From positions 52,572 to 116,571 of the forward strand of contig JAQBSZ010000009.1 of the NCBI GenBank assembly GCA_027623555.1: a stretch of DNA of 64,000 nt. The letters run 5' to 3'. The translations under genes were made by a program, and so were the position numbers. Shown here piece by piece: positions 51,580 through 61,494 of the stretch. The stretch comes from Pseudomonadota bacterium (GTDB taxonomy: Bacteria; Pseudomonadota; Gammaproteobacteria; Pseudomonadales; Pseudohongiellaceae). How positions within the stretch are numbered: the first letter of the stretch is position 1; every line of letters starts with the position of its first letter. The notes beneath the pieces are model-generated. The model made no database searches and was not told the DNA's origin. It saw only the letters and a list, made by a program, of their open reading frames with translations.

Positions 51580-51606
51580 TTGGTCCGACCAATTTGGTCT
51601 GACCAA
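51580..51606. promoter_or_regulatory. two FadR-type operators
   Basis: TTGGTCCGACCAA (51580-51592) and TTGGTCTGACCAA (51594-51606) are perfect palindromes except for the central base, centred 14 bases apart. TGGTCNGACCA is the known recognition sequence of FadR-subfamily GntR proteins. They stand 49 bases before the regulator gene, indicating autoregulation. Confidence 0.88.
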
Positions 51607-51654
51607 TTGAACACCCCAGTAACAGCTCAATTTGAGAGCGATAGGGCCTTGTAG

Positions 51655-52380
51655 ATGTCTACCACCAGCACCATCAGTCGTGAGATCGCGGATACGCTGC
51701 GCACTGAAATATTGCGTCAGCAATACCGCTGTGGAGAACGACTGCCCTCCGAACGCGATCTGGCTGCCCGCTACAATGCCAGCCGTGGTGCCGTACGTGA
51801 GGCGCTCTCCCAACTCGAACAAAACGGTCTGATAAGTATTCATCCGGGGGGTGCGCGTGTGCAGCCAATCGAATCTGCCAGCATCGCGATCCTGGGTCCA
51901 TTGATGAATCTGTCTGCGCTTCCAGACCCGGAACTGGTCAGTCAGTTCCTGCGCACATTTGCTGCCCTGGCCACGGACAATGCCAAGGAAGCGGTGGAAA
52001 AAGCGAATGCTGAACAACTGATCCGAATGAAATCCCTGCTGGTATTACTTAATCAGCACGCTGGCGACGTCGAAACCATGCAGCCCCATTGGATAAATAT
52101 GCTTGAATACATGGCGACGATTGCCGACAACCTCGTGGTTCGGCTGATAGGTAATGACTTGAAGGCCCAGTTCGTCGATCAAATGATGAATCTGGGTTTG
52201 AAGCCGCAACTGAATAAGAAAAATCTCAACCAGGTACTGAACAATTTGAAACAGAGCCTGGCGAAACGTGACAGCGAGCTGGCCGGCAGCGCCGTGCAGA
52301 TGTATTTCAATGAGCTGCGCATATCGATTGTTGCAGACATCAAATCACGACTGGCAAATTTGCAGAAACGAGCCGGTTAA
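51655..52380 (+). CDS. GntR/FadR-family transcriptional regulator
   Basis: The 241-residue protein has a GntR winged helix (RCGERLPSERDLAARYNASRGAVREALSQLEQNGLI) and an all-helical C-terminal FCD/FadR-like domain. Two TTGGTCNGACCAA operators precede it. It probably represses itself and the RND efflux genes that follow 73 bases later on the same strand. The ligand may be an acyl-CoA or an organic acid, which is not shown. Confidence 0.9.
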   Translation: MSTTSTISREIADTLRTEILRQQYRCGERLPSERDLAARYNASRGAVREALSQLEQNGLISIHPGGARVQPIESASIAILGPLMNLSALPDPELVSQFLRTFAALATDNAKEAVEKANAEQLIRMKSLLVLLNQHAGDVETMQPHWINMLEYMATIADNLVVRLIGNDLKAQFVDQMMNLGLKPQLNKKNLNQVLNNLKQSLAKRDSELAGSAVQMYFNELRISIVADIKSRLANLQKRAG

Positions 52381-52453
52381 CACGAGTAAGAGAGTTACTT
52401 TTCGACCACTACCACGGTCTTTATAGTATAGAAGCAAGAATCAGGAGTTTTGC

Positions 52454-53623
52454 ATGAAACGAGTATTAGTTCCAATCGGCATATTGGTGGGCTGTGTCCT
52501 CTTCGCAGGATTCTTGCTGCGCACGCCGACTGAGGTTGAAGCCACCTCTCCCGAGATTATTCCCGTGGCGGTTCGGGTCGCTGAGGTACAGCTGGAGTCA
52601 GTACAACTGGTAGTGAAATCTCAGGGCAAGGTGCAGGCAGCACAGACAGCCAGCCTGTCGGCAGCGGTAGCCGGACCCATCGCATGGATTTCGCCGGCCA
52701 TGCAAGCCGGTGGATTCGTCGAAGAGGGGCAGGTACTGCTGCGTCTGGACACGAGTGATTTCGAAACCGCCCGCGCACGCAGTGAGGCGGCGTTGCAGCA
52801 GGCACTCGCTGAATCACGGCACGCTGACAACGAACAGATGCGCATCCAGGAACTGGCTGGGCAACGTCTTGCCAGCGACTCACAATTACAAGATGCCCGG
52901 CGCACAGCCGAGGTAAATCGCGCACGCCTGGCCGATGCTGAAGCCAGTGCCCGACAGTCAGAACTGGATTTGCAGCGCTCCGAAATTCAGGCGCCCTTCA
53001 ACGCCATCGTAGAAACCCGCGAGGTGGAATTGGGTCAGTATGTGAATCGTGCCCAGAGTGTCGCCGTCCTGTACGGTGCTGACGAAGTGGAAGTTCGCGT
53101 ACCGTTGGCTATCCGCCAACTGGGCTATCTCGACATTCCTCTTGGGGCTCGTGGTGAATTGATGGGAGACCAGGCGCCAGATGTCACATTGACAGGATTT
53201 TACGGCGGCGAAGAACATCACTGGAAGGGCAAGCTGGTGCGCACCGAAGCTACCATCGATCAAAACAGCAACACGGTGCAGACGATCATTCGCGTGCAAC
53301 AGCCGCTGAGTGTTGACAAGCTAAGTGCGTTTGGTAGCCGCAACATACCTCTGCCAATTGGTCTGTTTGTCCAGGCAAAAATTGTAGGTAAGTCAGTGGA
53401 TGACATCATCGCCTTGCCACGCTCAGTGATACGCAATAACAATCAAGTGCTGGTCGTGGATGCTGAGAATAAAATGTATTACCGCGAAGTGGAGATATAC
53501 CGTCTCGAAGAAGATCGGGTGCTGATCAGCGCCGGCCTGCTACCAGGAGAAGTGATCTGCATCTCGCCCATCCAGGCAGTAGTCGATGGCATGTCCGTGC
53601 AACCTGTCAGAGAATTTATTTAA
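52454..53623 (+). CDS. RND efflux periplasmic adaptor (membrane fusion) protein
   Basis: The 389-residue protein starts with a membrane anchor (residues 5-23). It has a biotinyl-lipoyl half (GPIAWISPAMQAGGFVEEGQVLLRLD), a coiled-coil hairpin (about 110-165), the second half (SEIQAPFNAIVETREVELGQYV) and beta-barrel segments. It joins the RND pump at 53636 to an outer-membrane channel that is not encoded nearby. AGGAG precedes the start. Confidence 0.92.
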   Translation: MKRVLVPIGILVGCVLFAGFLLRTPTEVEATSPEIIPVAVRVAEVQLESVQLVVKSQGKVQAAQTASLSAAVAGPIAWISPAMQAGGFVEEGQVLLRLDTSDFETARARSEAALQQALAESRHADNEQMRIQELAGQRLASDSQLQDARRTAEVNRARLADAEASARQSELDLQRSEIQAPFNAIVETREVELGQYVNRAQSVAVLYGADEVEVRVPLAIRQLGYLDIPLGARGELMGDQAPDVTLTGFYGGEEHHWKGKLVRTEATIDQNSNTVQTIIRVQQPLSVDKLSAFGSRNIPLPIGLFVQAKIVGKSVDDIIALPRSVIRNNNQVLVVDAENKMYYREVEIYRLEEDRVLISAGLLPGEVICISPIQAVVDGMSVQPVREFI

Positions 53624-53635
53624 GCGAGGATCGGT

Positions 53636-56600
53636 GTGCGTACTCCTATTACCTGGTTTGTAAAAAATCCTGTCGCCACCAACCTGCTGATGTGGCTGTT
53701 CCTGGCAGGCGGCTTTATTTCCTATTTGAATCTCAATCAGGAAGAATTTCCTGATATCGATTTCGGCATGATCCAGATAAACGTCGCCTATCTGGGTGCA
53801 ACTCCTTCCGAAGCCGAGACCGGCGTTTGCCTGCGGATAGAAGAAGCTTTAGAGGGCGCCGAAGATATCGATCGCATGACCACGACTGCCCGCGAAGGGG
53901 GATGTGATGCAACCCTTCAACTCACCACTGGAGCCGATCTAAATCGCGCCCTGAACGACATCAAGGGCAAGATTGATGCAATAACCACATTCCCGACCGA
54001 GACCGAGAAACCGATTGTACGCGCATTCAGCAGCAGCGGAAATGTAATGGTGTTGGCGTTGGCTTCCGATTCTGATGATCACAACCTCAAAACCATCGCC
54101 GAACAAGTACGCAATGACATCATCGACCTGGACGGTATCTCCACTGTAAACATCGAATATATTCGCCCGATGGAGATTTCAATTGAAGTATCGGAGTTTG
54201 CACTGCGCCAGTATGGCTTAACTCTGGACCAGATTTCCCGCGCTATCTCACTCGCATCCCTGGACTTACCGGGTGGAACTATTCGCACCGACTCAGGAGA
54301 AATTCTGCTACGCACCAAGGGTCAGGTCTATAGCGGCGAGGAATATTCGGACATTGTTATTCAGTCCTTTCCTGATGGAACTCAGCTACGCCTGGGTGAG
54401 ATCGCTACTATCAAGGATGGATTCGAGGAAGGCTATCTCGATGCCCGCCTCAACGGTGTCAATGCTGCCATCATCGATGTATTGCGCATTGGAGACGAAG
54501 ACATCGTGAGTTCAGCCCGTCAGGTTCACGACTGGATGGCATCAACTGAGATGGATCTTCCTGAAGGCATGACATTGAAGGTGATCAGCGATTCGGCGCT
54601 TGCTACGCAAGAACGCATCGGTACGGTAGCGCAGAATGCCTACACCGGATTGGTTCTGGTGATAATCATTCTCGCTTTATTCTTGCGCTTCAAGCTGGCC
54701 ATCTGGGTAGCGGCAGGAATTCCGATTGCTATTCTGGGAGCTGTAGCCATGTTTCCGTCCGTTGGTCTTACCATTAGTTCGTTGACCGTAATGGGTCTTA
54801 TCCTGGTACTCGGCATTATTGTCGATGATGCCATCGTAGTGGGAGAACGTATTCACACTTACGAGCGCAAAGGGCTGGCTAAAGAAGAGGCGGCGATAGA
54901 GGGAACCCTGGAAGTATCGGTGCCAGTAATATTCGGTGTATTCACTACTATTGCGGCGTTCCTGCCTATTCTATTGCTGCAGGGACAAATGGGTGCCTTC
55001 TTCAACGCCATCGGTGGTGTCGTGGTCTTCTGTTTACTCGCCAGTCTGGTGGAATCCCAGCTAATACTTCCCGGACATATTGCCCATCGTAAGACGGAGG
55101 GATATTTCGGTGAGAACTGGATGTTCGTCAAAGGTTGGCAGAAATTTCAAGGCAGAATTTCCGACGGCATGGAATATTTTGCCGAGCATGGTTACCACCG
55201 TGCATTAAAGAAAATCCTCAAATATCGTTATGCGTGCTGGGCAACGGCGACTGGTGTCATAATCATTACCTTCGCCCTGCTCATGAGCGGGCGAGTGATC
55301 TTTCAATTCATGCCATCAGTAGAAGGCGATACGGTTTACGGCACCGTGCAAATGCCACCGGGCGTACCGGGCCGTATTACCGAGAATGCTATCGCTATTC
55401 TGGAGGCGAAGGCGATTGAATTGGCTGCCGAGTTGGATGAAGAGCTGATTGGCTTGAAGGCTAGCGGCATTGCACCGGAATCGACCGAGCGGGTGGTCGC
55501 CAGCATTCTTACCATCATAGGCGGGCGCGCGCCACGTGAAGGCCCAGATCGGGCCAGTGGTGGAAGGGGAAATGCAGGTTCAAGTGATACGGCAGAGGTC
55601 GTGTTGTACCTGACGCCTTTCTTTGACCGTGGTCAGTTAAGTTCCGCAATTATTAGAGACCGATGGCGTGAAAAGGTTGGCACCATACCCGATGCACTTG
55701 AATTAACTTATAACTCCGATGCTTTTTCTGCAGGCGAAGCCCTCAACTTTCGGCTGGAGGGTCGAGACGAAGAAAATCTGAAGATTGCCTCCACGCAGCT
55801 GCGGGAGGAATTGGCGCGCTATCCCGGTGTATTTGATATTGCCGACTCCTTTCGCGCGGGTAAGCAGGAAGTACAGATTCAATTGCTCGAACGCGGCAAG
55901 ACACTGGGCTTGACCCTGAACGATATTGCCACCCAGGTACGCCAGGCGTTCTACGGTGCCGAGTCCCAGCGCATTCAGCGCGATACTGACGACATTAGGG
56001 TGATGGTGCGCTATCCCGAAGCGCAGCGGCAGTCGTTGGGTAACCTGGAAGACCTGATGATTCGTACACCAAGCGGTGCTGAAGTGCCGTTTCTCAGTAT
56101 TGCTGATTTTACACTCGGCAATGGTTATTCCAGTATCAATCGGCAGGATGGTCGCCGCATCATCACTGTCAGTGCCGATATCGATCGTGCTGTGGTAACG
56201 CCGGATGAGATTCGTGAAGAGATACTGGGGATCTATCAGGCAGAGTGGGATCGTAATCTCGATGTGCAGATTGTTGTCGGTGGTGAAGGGGAGCAGGAGA
56301 TCGAGTCGATGTCTGAGCTGTTCTCAACTTTTCCGCTGGCGATGTTGGTGATCTACGCCTTGCTGGCGATTCCTCTGAAATCTTACTCCCAGCCGCTAAT
56401 CATCATGAGCGTAATTCCTTTCGGAGCAATCGGTGCGATCTGCGGTCATTTCATTATGGGAGCCGACCTGGTGTTCTTCTCGCTACTCGGGATTATCGCG
56501 TTGAGTGGTGTGGTGGTGAATGCCAGTCTGGTGCTGGTGGTGTCAATAAACAGGCTGCGCGAAGACGGGATGGGAATGGTGGCCTCTGTGTCGAAAGCTG

Positions 56601-56845
56601 GGATGATGCGTTTTCGACCCATTATACTAACCTCGGCGACTACCTTTATGGGACTGGTGCCGCTTATGATCACGGCAAACCCGGCAACATTTTTTATCAT
56701 CCCGATGGCAATCTCTCTCGCCTTCGGCATTCTCTTCGCCACGGTCATTACCCTGTTCCTGGTGCCTAGTCTCTACGTGATCCTGCACGATTTTGCCGGT
56801 CATACTGACACTAAAGAAGAACGCGCGCTGGCATATCAGCACTAG
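53636..56845 (+). CDS. RND-family efflux pump, inner-membrane subunit
   Basis: The GTG start at 53636 lies 12 bases after the adaptor gene. The 1069-residue pump has the RND layout of twelve membrane helices and two large periplasmic loops. TM4 contains GIIVDDAIVVGE with the two proton-relay Asp residues. Porter regions (EEFPDIDFGMIQINVAYLGA, PSEAE) match HAE1-type drug and organic-compound exporters. It is controlled, probably, by the upstream FadR-like regulator. Confidence 0.93.
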   Translation: MRTPITWFVKNPVATNLLMWLFLAGGFISYLNLNQEEFPDIDFGMIQINVAYLGATPSEAETGVCLRIEEALEGAEDIDRMTTTAREGGCDATLQLTTGADLNRALNDIKGKIDAITTFPTETEKPIVRAFSSSGNVMVLALASDSDDHNLKTIAEQVRNDIIDLDGISTVNIEYIRPMEISIEVSEFALRQYGLTLDQISRAISLASLDLPGGTIRTDSGEILLRTKGQVYSGEEYSDIVIQSFPDGTQLRLGEIATIKDGFEEGYLDARLNGVNAAIIDVLRIGDEDIVSSARQVHDWMASTEMDLPEGMTLKVISDSALATQERIGTVAQNAYTGLVLVIIILALFLRFKLAIWVAAGIPIAILGAVAMFPSVGLTISSLTVMGLILVLGIIVDDAIVVGERIHTYERKGLAKEEAAIEGTLEVSVPVIFGVFTTIAAFLPILLLQGQMGAFFNAIGGVVVFCLLASLVESQLILPGHIAHRKTEGYFGENWMFVKGWQKFQGRISDGMEYFAEHGYHRALKKILKYRYACWATATGVIIITFALLMSGRVIFQFMPSVEGDTVYGTVQMPPGVPGRITENAIAILEAKAIELAAELDEELIGLKASGIAPESTERVVASILTIIGGRAPREGPDRASGGRGNAGSSDTAEVVLYLTPFFDRGQLSSAIIRDRWREKVGTIPDALELTYNSDAFSAGEALNFRLEGRDEENLKIASTQLREELARYPGVFDIADSFRAGKQEVQIQLLERGKTLGLTLNDIATQVRQAFYGAESQRIQRDTDDIRVMVRYPEAQRQSLGNLEDLMIRTPSGAEVPFLSIADFTLGNGYSSINRQDGRRIITVSADIDRAVVTPDEIREEILGIYQAEWDRNLDVQIVVGGEGEQEIESMSELFSTFPLAMLVIYALLAIPLKSYSQPLIIMSVIPFGAIGAICGHFIMGADLVFFSLLGIIALSGVVVNASLVLVVSINRLREDGMGMVASVSKAGMMRFRPIILTSATTFMGLVPLMITANPATFFIIPMAISLAFGILFATVITLFLVPSLYVILHDFAGHTDTKEERALAYQH

Positions 56846-56916
56846 TTCCCTTAAATTAGGCGCTGCCCTATTCCTGTTTTCACTTATCTCTTACTCTCAG
56901 GTAGCAGGTTTTGCAG

Positions 56917-58215
56917 ATGAAAAAAATTCTGATTTCCCTTCTAGTGTTCTCTTTCGCCGCAGTTGTTTTTGCGCAAGAAAACCGCATCGATGTTGTCAGA
57001 ACCGATGCGCCGGAACTCGCTGCCTTTGGTGACTACGCAATTGGTGTTAGAACCATCGAGGCAATCGCCAGAAACCGTATCGATATATTGAATACTTTCG
57101 CCGGCAGCGAACCCGCTCGCTACGACAGAAAGCTAACACTCGAGTTATGGTATCCGGCCGTGCTTACTGCAAATCAGGTGCCAGGCACCGAGTATCAAAC
57201 AATAACCCGTAATCCACAGATCATGGCGACACTCAAGGGCAGCGCGGTGCGCGATGCCGATCCACTCGTGAGTGATGGTCCTTATCCCCTGGTAATCATC
57301 TCCCACGGCTACCCGGGAAATCGTTACCTGATGAGTCATCTCGGTGAGAACCTGGCAAGCAAGGGTTATATTGTCGTTTCGATCGATCATACCGAAAGCA
57401 CCTACGACGACCAGCAAGCGTTTCAGAGTACCCTCTACAATCGTCCCCTGGATCAGCGTTTCGTGCTAAACACGCTGGCAAACGTGTCTGATCAACCGGG
57501 CCACCCCTTCTCCGGATTGATCGATACCGACCGCACGGGAATCGTCGGCTACTCCATGGGGGGCTATGGACTGGTGAATAATCTCGGCGGTGGTTACAGC
57601 GATGATATTGTCGGCACAGAACTGGCGCCGGTTAATGGTTTGCTCGCAGAACACGCCACGGGTAATCCTGAATACAGAGACAATCTCGATTACAGAATCC
57701 TGGCAGGTTTTGCCGTCGCGCCATGGGGAATGAACGCCGGACTCTGGCAAGAGCAGGATTTGGCAGGGATTTCAGTGCCCACTTTCTATCTTGCCGGTGA
57801 TGCTGACAGAGTCGCGGGCTATGAGAATGGTTCAAGAGCGATCTTCACAGGCGCCATCAACAGCGATCGCTATTTGCTTACCTTCAAGAACGCCGGACAC
57901 AATGCCGGTGCGCCCATTCCACTGCCGGTTGAGCTACAGGCTGCTGGCGATAGCCGCTTTGCATCACACTATACCGATCCGGTGTGGGATACCAACCGCA
58001 TGAACAATATCATGGACCACTTTGCTACGGCCTGGTTTGACTACCATCTGAAAGGCAACCAGGAAAGTCTGTCTTTCCTGGAACTTCTGCCCGACGGAGC
58101 CGATGGTGTGTACGCTGTCGAGAACGGTCAACCCGCTGCTACGCACACCTATTGGAAGGGCTTCGGCCCCGGTACGGCGGTTGGTTTAAAACTGGAACAT
58201 ATGGCGGCCGACTGA
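56917..58215 (+). CDS. exported alpha/beta hydrolase (PAF-acetylhydrolase/dienelactone hydrolase-like)
   Basis: The ATG at 56917 is preferred to TTG 56911. The 432-residue protein has a signal peptide ending VFAQ. LVIISHGYPGNRY (oxyanion), GYSMGGYG with Ser213 (nucleophile) and an AGHNAG histidine near residue 330 give an esterase/lipase-type active site. DADRVAG probably carries the acid residue. The substrate is unknown. Confidence 0.88.
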   Translation: MKKILISLLVFSFAAVVFAQENRIDVVRTDAPELAAFGDYAIGVRTIEAIARNRIDILNTFAGSEPARYDRKLTLELWYPAVLTANQVPGTEYQTITRNPQIMATLKGSAVRDADPLVSDGPYPLVIISHGYPGNRYLMSHLGENLASKGYIVVSIDHTESTYDDQQAFQSTLYNRPLDQRFVLNTLANVSDQPGHPFSGLIDTDRTGIVGYSMGGYGLVNNLGGGYSDDIVGTELAPVNGLLAEHATGNPEYRDNLDYRILAGFAVAPWGMNAGLWQEQDLAGISVPTFYLAGDADRVAGYENGSRAIFTGAINSDRYLLTFKNAGHNAGAPIPLPVELQAAGDSRFASHYTDPVWDTNRMNNIMDHFATAWFDYHLKGNQESLSFLELLPDGADGVYAVENGQPAATHTYWKGFGPGTAVGLKLEHMAAD

Positions 58216-58250
58216 CAATTTCTGATTAGACTGTTCAACGCCATCTATCT

Positions 58251-59612
58251 ATGAGCGATTCAGAGAAAGAAACTCACTTCCTGCGCGTGTTGGGCCGCCG
58301 GGAAGTGCTGGCCCTGGCGTTTGGCGCCATGATCGGCTGGAGCTGGGTCGTGCTCTCTGGCAACTGGATCAATTCCGCCGGTACCCTCGGTGCCATCCTC
58401 GCATTTGTACTCGGCGGCATCATCATGCTGGTCATCGGGCTCACTTATGCCGAGCTTGCCTCTGCCTTGCCTTTCGCCGGCGGCGAACATGTTTATAGCC
58501 ATCGGGCTTTGGGGGCAGGTGCCTCTTTTATTTGTACCTGGGCAATCATCCTGGGTTATGTCTCGGTGGTCACGTTCGAAGCCGTGGCATTGCCAACTGT
58601 GTTGGACTCGCTGGTACCCGGGCTGGATAAAGTGTTCCTCTGGCAGATTGCCGGTTGGGATGTCTACCTGACCTGGGTGTTGGTGGGTATTGCCGGTAGC
58701 GTGGCCATGACCATCCTGAACATTCGCGGTGTTCGCATGGCGGCAGTGGTGCAATCGGTGGTGGTCATGGTCATTCTGTTAGTCGGCGCGCTGTTTGTCA
58801 GCGGCGCCACCTTCCAGGGTGATCTGGCCAATTTACAGCCACTGATCAAGGATGGTGTGGCGGGCATCACCCTGGTGCTGGTGATGGTGCCCTTCCTGTT
58901 TGTCGGCTTCGACACTATTCCCCAGGCGGCCGAAGAGATCGACCTGCCGTTCAAGGACATCGGTACCGTATTGATGGTGTCCGTGTTCATGGCCATCGCC
59001 TGGTACAGCCTGATCGTGCTTGGTGTCGGCCTGGTAATGGACGAGGCGGCACTGGCTAGCGCCGGCGATATCGTCACCGCCGAGGCGAATGCACGGATCT
59101 ATGGCGAGCTCGGCAGCACGGTATTACTCTGCGCCGGGCTGGCCGGCATTCTCACCAGCTGGAATGCCTTTATCGTCGGCGGCAGTCGAGCCATCTATGC
59201 GCTCGCCAACGCCGGTTTATTACCGGCGCCACTGGGCAAACTGCATCCGCAATATCGAACACCCCACAATGCCGTTCTATTAATAGGCGGATTATCAATT
59301 ATCGGACCCTTTTTCGGGCGCCCGGTACTGGTCTGGCTGGTGGATGCTGGCGGCTTCGGCATCGTCATCGCCTATGGGATGGTGGCGCTGTCGTTCCTGG
59401 TGTTGCGTTTCAAGGAGCCCGAACTGGAGCGCCCCTACAAGGTACCGATGGGCAACGCGGTTGGCATGGTGGCACTGCTGCTTTCAATCGGCCTGGGGTT
59501 TCTCTACCTGCCGGGGAGCCCGTCGGCCTTGTTGTGGCCACAGGAGTGGGCGATCCTGATTCTCTGGGCGTTACTGGGTGCCTTGCTCTTTGTAATGGCG
59601 CGGCGGAAATAG
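58251..59612 (+). CDS. APC-family amino-acid/polyamine permease
   Basis: The 453-residue protein has about twelve membrane helices. EVLALAFGAMIGWSWVVLSG (helix 1, with the broken GAMIGW loop), YAELASALPFAGGEHVYSHRALG and FDTIPQAAEEID are typical of APC transporters. It probably imports an amino acid or amine in the inner membrane with H+ or Na+. It is 35 bases after the hydrolase gene and could be co-transcribed. Confidence 0.9.
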   Translation: MSDSEKETHFLRVLGRREVLALAFGAMIGWSWVVLSGNWINSAGTLGAILAFVLGGIIMLVIGLTYAELASALPFAGGEHVYSHRALGAGASFICTWAIILGYVSVVTFEAVALPTVLDSLVPGLDKVFLWQIAGWDVYLTWVLVGIAGSVAMTILNIRGVRMAAVVQSVVVMVILLVGALFVSGATFQGDLANLQPLIKDGVAGITLVLVMVPFLFVGFDTIPQAAEEIDLPFKDIGTVLMVSVFMAIAWYSLIVLGVGLVMDEAALASAGDIVTAEANARIYGELGSTVLLCAGLAGILTSWNAFIVGGSRAIYALANAGLLPAPLGKLHPQYRTPHNAVLLIGGLSIIGPFFGRPVLVWLVDAGGFGIVIAYGMVALSFLVLRFKEPELERPYKVPMGNAVGMVALLLSIGLGFLYLPGSPSALLWPQEWAILILWALLGALLFVMARRK

Positions 59613-59693
59613 CCCTAGAATTCAAAATAACAGGTGCTAAACTCGAAGCTGTGATGCTATTGGGACAATCCACAATAATAACGAGGTGCTCTC

Positions 59694-60791
59694 ATGCGAA
59701 ATCTCCTTCTTCTTATAGTCTGCTGCTTGTTTACTTTGTCTACTGCGCTGAATGCTCAGGATCAATCCGGGCTCAAGCGCTATCTCTATCTCAGCACGCC
59801 CGATGCCGCCCAGGTCGAAGGCCAGGCTGACGGTGCGGGTATTCTGATTTTCGATATCGATGATGGCCACAAGCTGGTGCGGCGCATCGATATTCCGGAA
59901 TTCACCGAAGGCACGCGCGGCTTCGCGGCCAACCTCGCTACCCACAGCGCCTACTTCTCGACTCAGGGCCCCCGCATCGGTGCGTTTGATCTGGAGACGG
60001 ATCAGATCACCTGGCAACAGAACTATCAGTTGGGCAGCGATCGCTCCTCGGTCACCCTGAATGGCAAGAAGGTCTATGTGCCTACCGGGTGGTGGGTGGA
60101 CAACGAAGACAGTGGTCTGCTGGTGCTGGACGGCGACGATGGCGAGATGATCAAACATGTCCCCATTGGTAGAAAGGCGCACAACAGCCTGGTGAGTGTC
60201 GATGGCCGTTATGTGTATCTCGGCACTACAAGAATGCTGACGATGCTCGACACCGAGAACGAGAGTATCGTCGCGCAGATCTCACCCGTGGGTGAAGAAG
60301 GGGGCCAGGGCGTGTTCCCATTCACCGTAGACAGCGCCAACCGCTACGCCTATGTCAGCCTCGGCAGTCATGTCGGCTTCGAGGTTGTCGACCTCGAAAA
60401 AGCAGAGATCATTCATTACGTGCTGGTGGATGGCGATCCTATCGCACATCGCACCCACGGCGCCGCGCTAAGCCCGGATGAGTCAGAGCTGTGGATCAGC
60501 GACCAGGAAGGCAACAAGTTATTTATCTTCAACGCCACCCGGATGCCTCCCGTGCAAGTAGGTGATGTCGACCTGTCCCAGGGCGGACATGGCTGGGTGA
60601 CGTTCAGCCTGGATGGCCAGTATGTCTGGACCCACACGCCCGATGTGTTCGACGCACGAACTCGCCAGAAGGTCGCTACATTGAGAGACGAGAATGGCAA
60701 ACCGGTGAGCGGTTCCAAATACATCGAAGTGCATTTCCGTAATGGCAAGGTGGTGGCAGTGGGTAACGAGTTTGGACTCGGGCGCAAATAA
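59694..60791 (+). CDS. exported YncE-like beta-propeller protein
   Basis: The 365-residue protein has a signal peptide ending LNAQ and repeated propeller blades (GILIFDIDDGHKLVRRID, GLLVLDGDDGEMIKHVPIG, NRYAYVSLGSHVGFEVVDLEKAEI, GKLFIFNATRM). It resembles YncE/PQQ-dependent propeller proteins, but no cofactor site was verified. Function unknown. Confidence 0.84.
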   Translation: MRNLLLLIVCCLFTLSTALNAQDQSGLKRYLYLSTPDAAQVEGQADGAGILIFDIDDGHKLVRRIDIPEFTEGTRGFAANLATHSAYFSTQGPRIGAFDLETDQITWQQNYQLGSDRSSVTLNGKKVYVPTGWWVDNEDSGLLVLDGDDGEMIKHVPIGRKAHNSLVSVDGRYVYLGTTRMLTMLDTENESIVAQISPVGEEGGQGVFPFTVDSANRYAYVSLGSHVGFEVVDLEKAEIIHYVLVDGDPIAHRTHGAALSPDESELWISDQEGNKLFIFNATRMPPVQVGDVDLSQGGHGWVTFSLDGQYVWTHTPDVFDARTRQKVATLRDENGKPVSGSKYIEVHFRNGKVVAVGNEFGLGRK

Positions 60792-60803
60792 CTAAGTGAG
60801 GAT

Positions 60804-60854
60804 GGAGGGATTTTGTTTCACCAGTTAATCATGCTGGTTAAACAAAATCCCTCC
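60804..60854. terminator. long hairpin after the beta-propeller gene
   Basis: GGAGGGATTTTGTTT-c-ACCAG, loop, CTGGT-t-AAACAAAATCCCTCC. The 20-bp stem has one mismatch. It lacks a T-tract, so it may stabilise mRNA or be a REP-like element rather than a classic terminator. Confidence 0.75.
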
Positions 60855-60874
60855 TATTACACAGAGCTGGGTAA

Positions 60875-61318
60875 ATGAACTGGGACGCACTAGGCGCAAT
60901 CGCTGAAGTCATCGGTGGACTGGGGGTCATACTGACCCTGGTGTATCTGGCGATACAGATACGCGGCAGTAATCGTGTGGCCAGCGCACAATCCCGCCAT
61001 GCCATGTCAGAGTTTGCGCTCAATGTGTCCAAGTTTCGGGCTGAGCATGCTGACAGAATCGCCAGGGTAAATTCAGATGGAGATTTGACCGACGGAGACA
61101 AGGAGTTTCAATACTGGAATCATATGCAGATGATGTTATTCACCGAAACCTATTTTCATCAGCATGAGCTTGGATTGATGCCCGATTCTCATTGGCGACC
61201 CTTCGCACATTATATTGTGAATTATTTTGCCATCCGCGGGTTCAGGGAATTCTGGGTCCAGGTCGGTCCGAGCTTTTCTGAAGACTTCAGGGAATGGATT
61301 AATGAGCAATATAAATAG
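60875..61318 (+). CDS. small protein with N-terminal membrane helix
   Basis: The 147-residue protein begins with MNWDALGAIAEVIGGLGVIL followed by TLVYLAIQIR, an N-terminal helix widespread in uncharacterised marine bacterial proteins, then a soluble helical domain (QYWNHMQMMLFTETYFHQHELGLM, HWRPFAHYIVNYFAIRG). Function unknown. Its start follows the long hairpin by 20 bases. Confidence 0.75.
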   Translation: MNWDALGAIAEVIGGLGVILTLVYLAIQIRGSNRVASAQSRHAMSEFALNVSKFRAEHADRIARVNSDGDLTDGDKEFQYWNHMQMMLFTETYFHQHELGLMPDSHWRPFAHYIVNYFAIRGFREFWVQVGPSFSEDFREWINEQYK

Positions 61319-61494
61319 GGACGATATTTGCGGTAATCCTCATGGATCGATTAAAGGGGACAAAGGAATCAAATTCTAGAAGGCATGGAGCACTGGTTAT
61401 AATTTAATCTTTCCATCCTTTTTACACAAGACGCTAATCTGAGTCTTTGTCCAAATGAACAATGTCCCGCTGGAAATCAGCAAAAGGGGGAGAT
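61319..61494. other. gap with REP-like GGGGACA piece
   Basis: ATTAAAGGGGACAAAGGAATC (61352-61372) resembles the GGGGACA ends of REP-like sequences seen at 3746 and 63889. No gene is seen; AGGGGGAG at 61485 serves the following gene. Confidence 0.45.
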
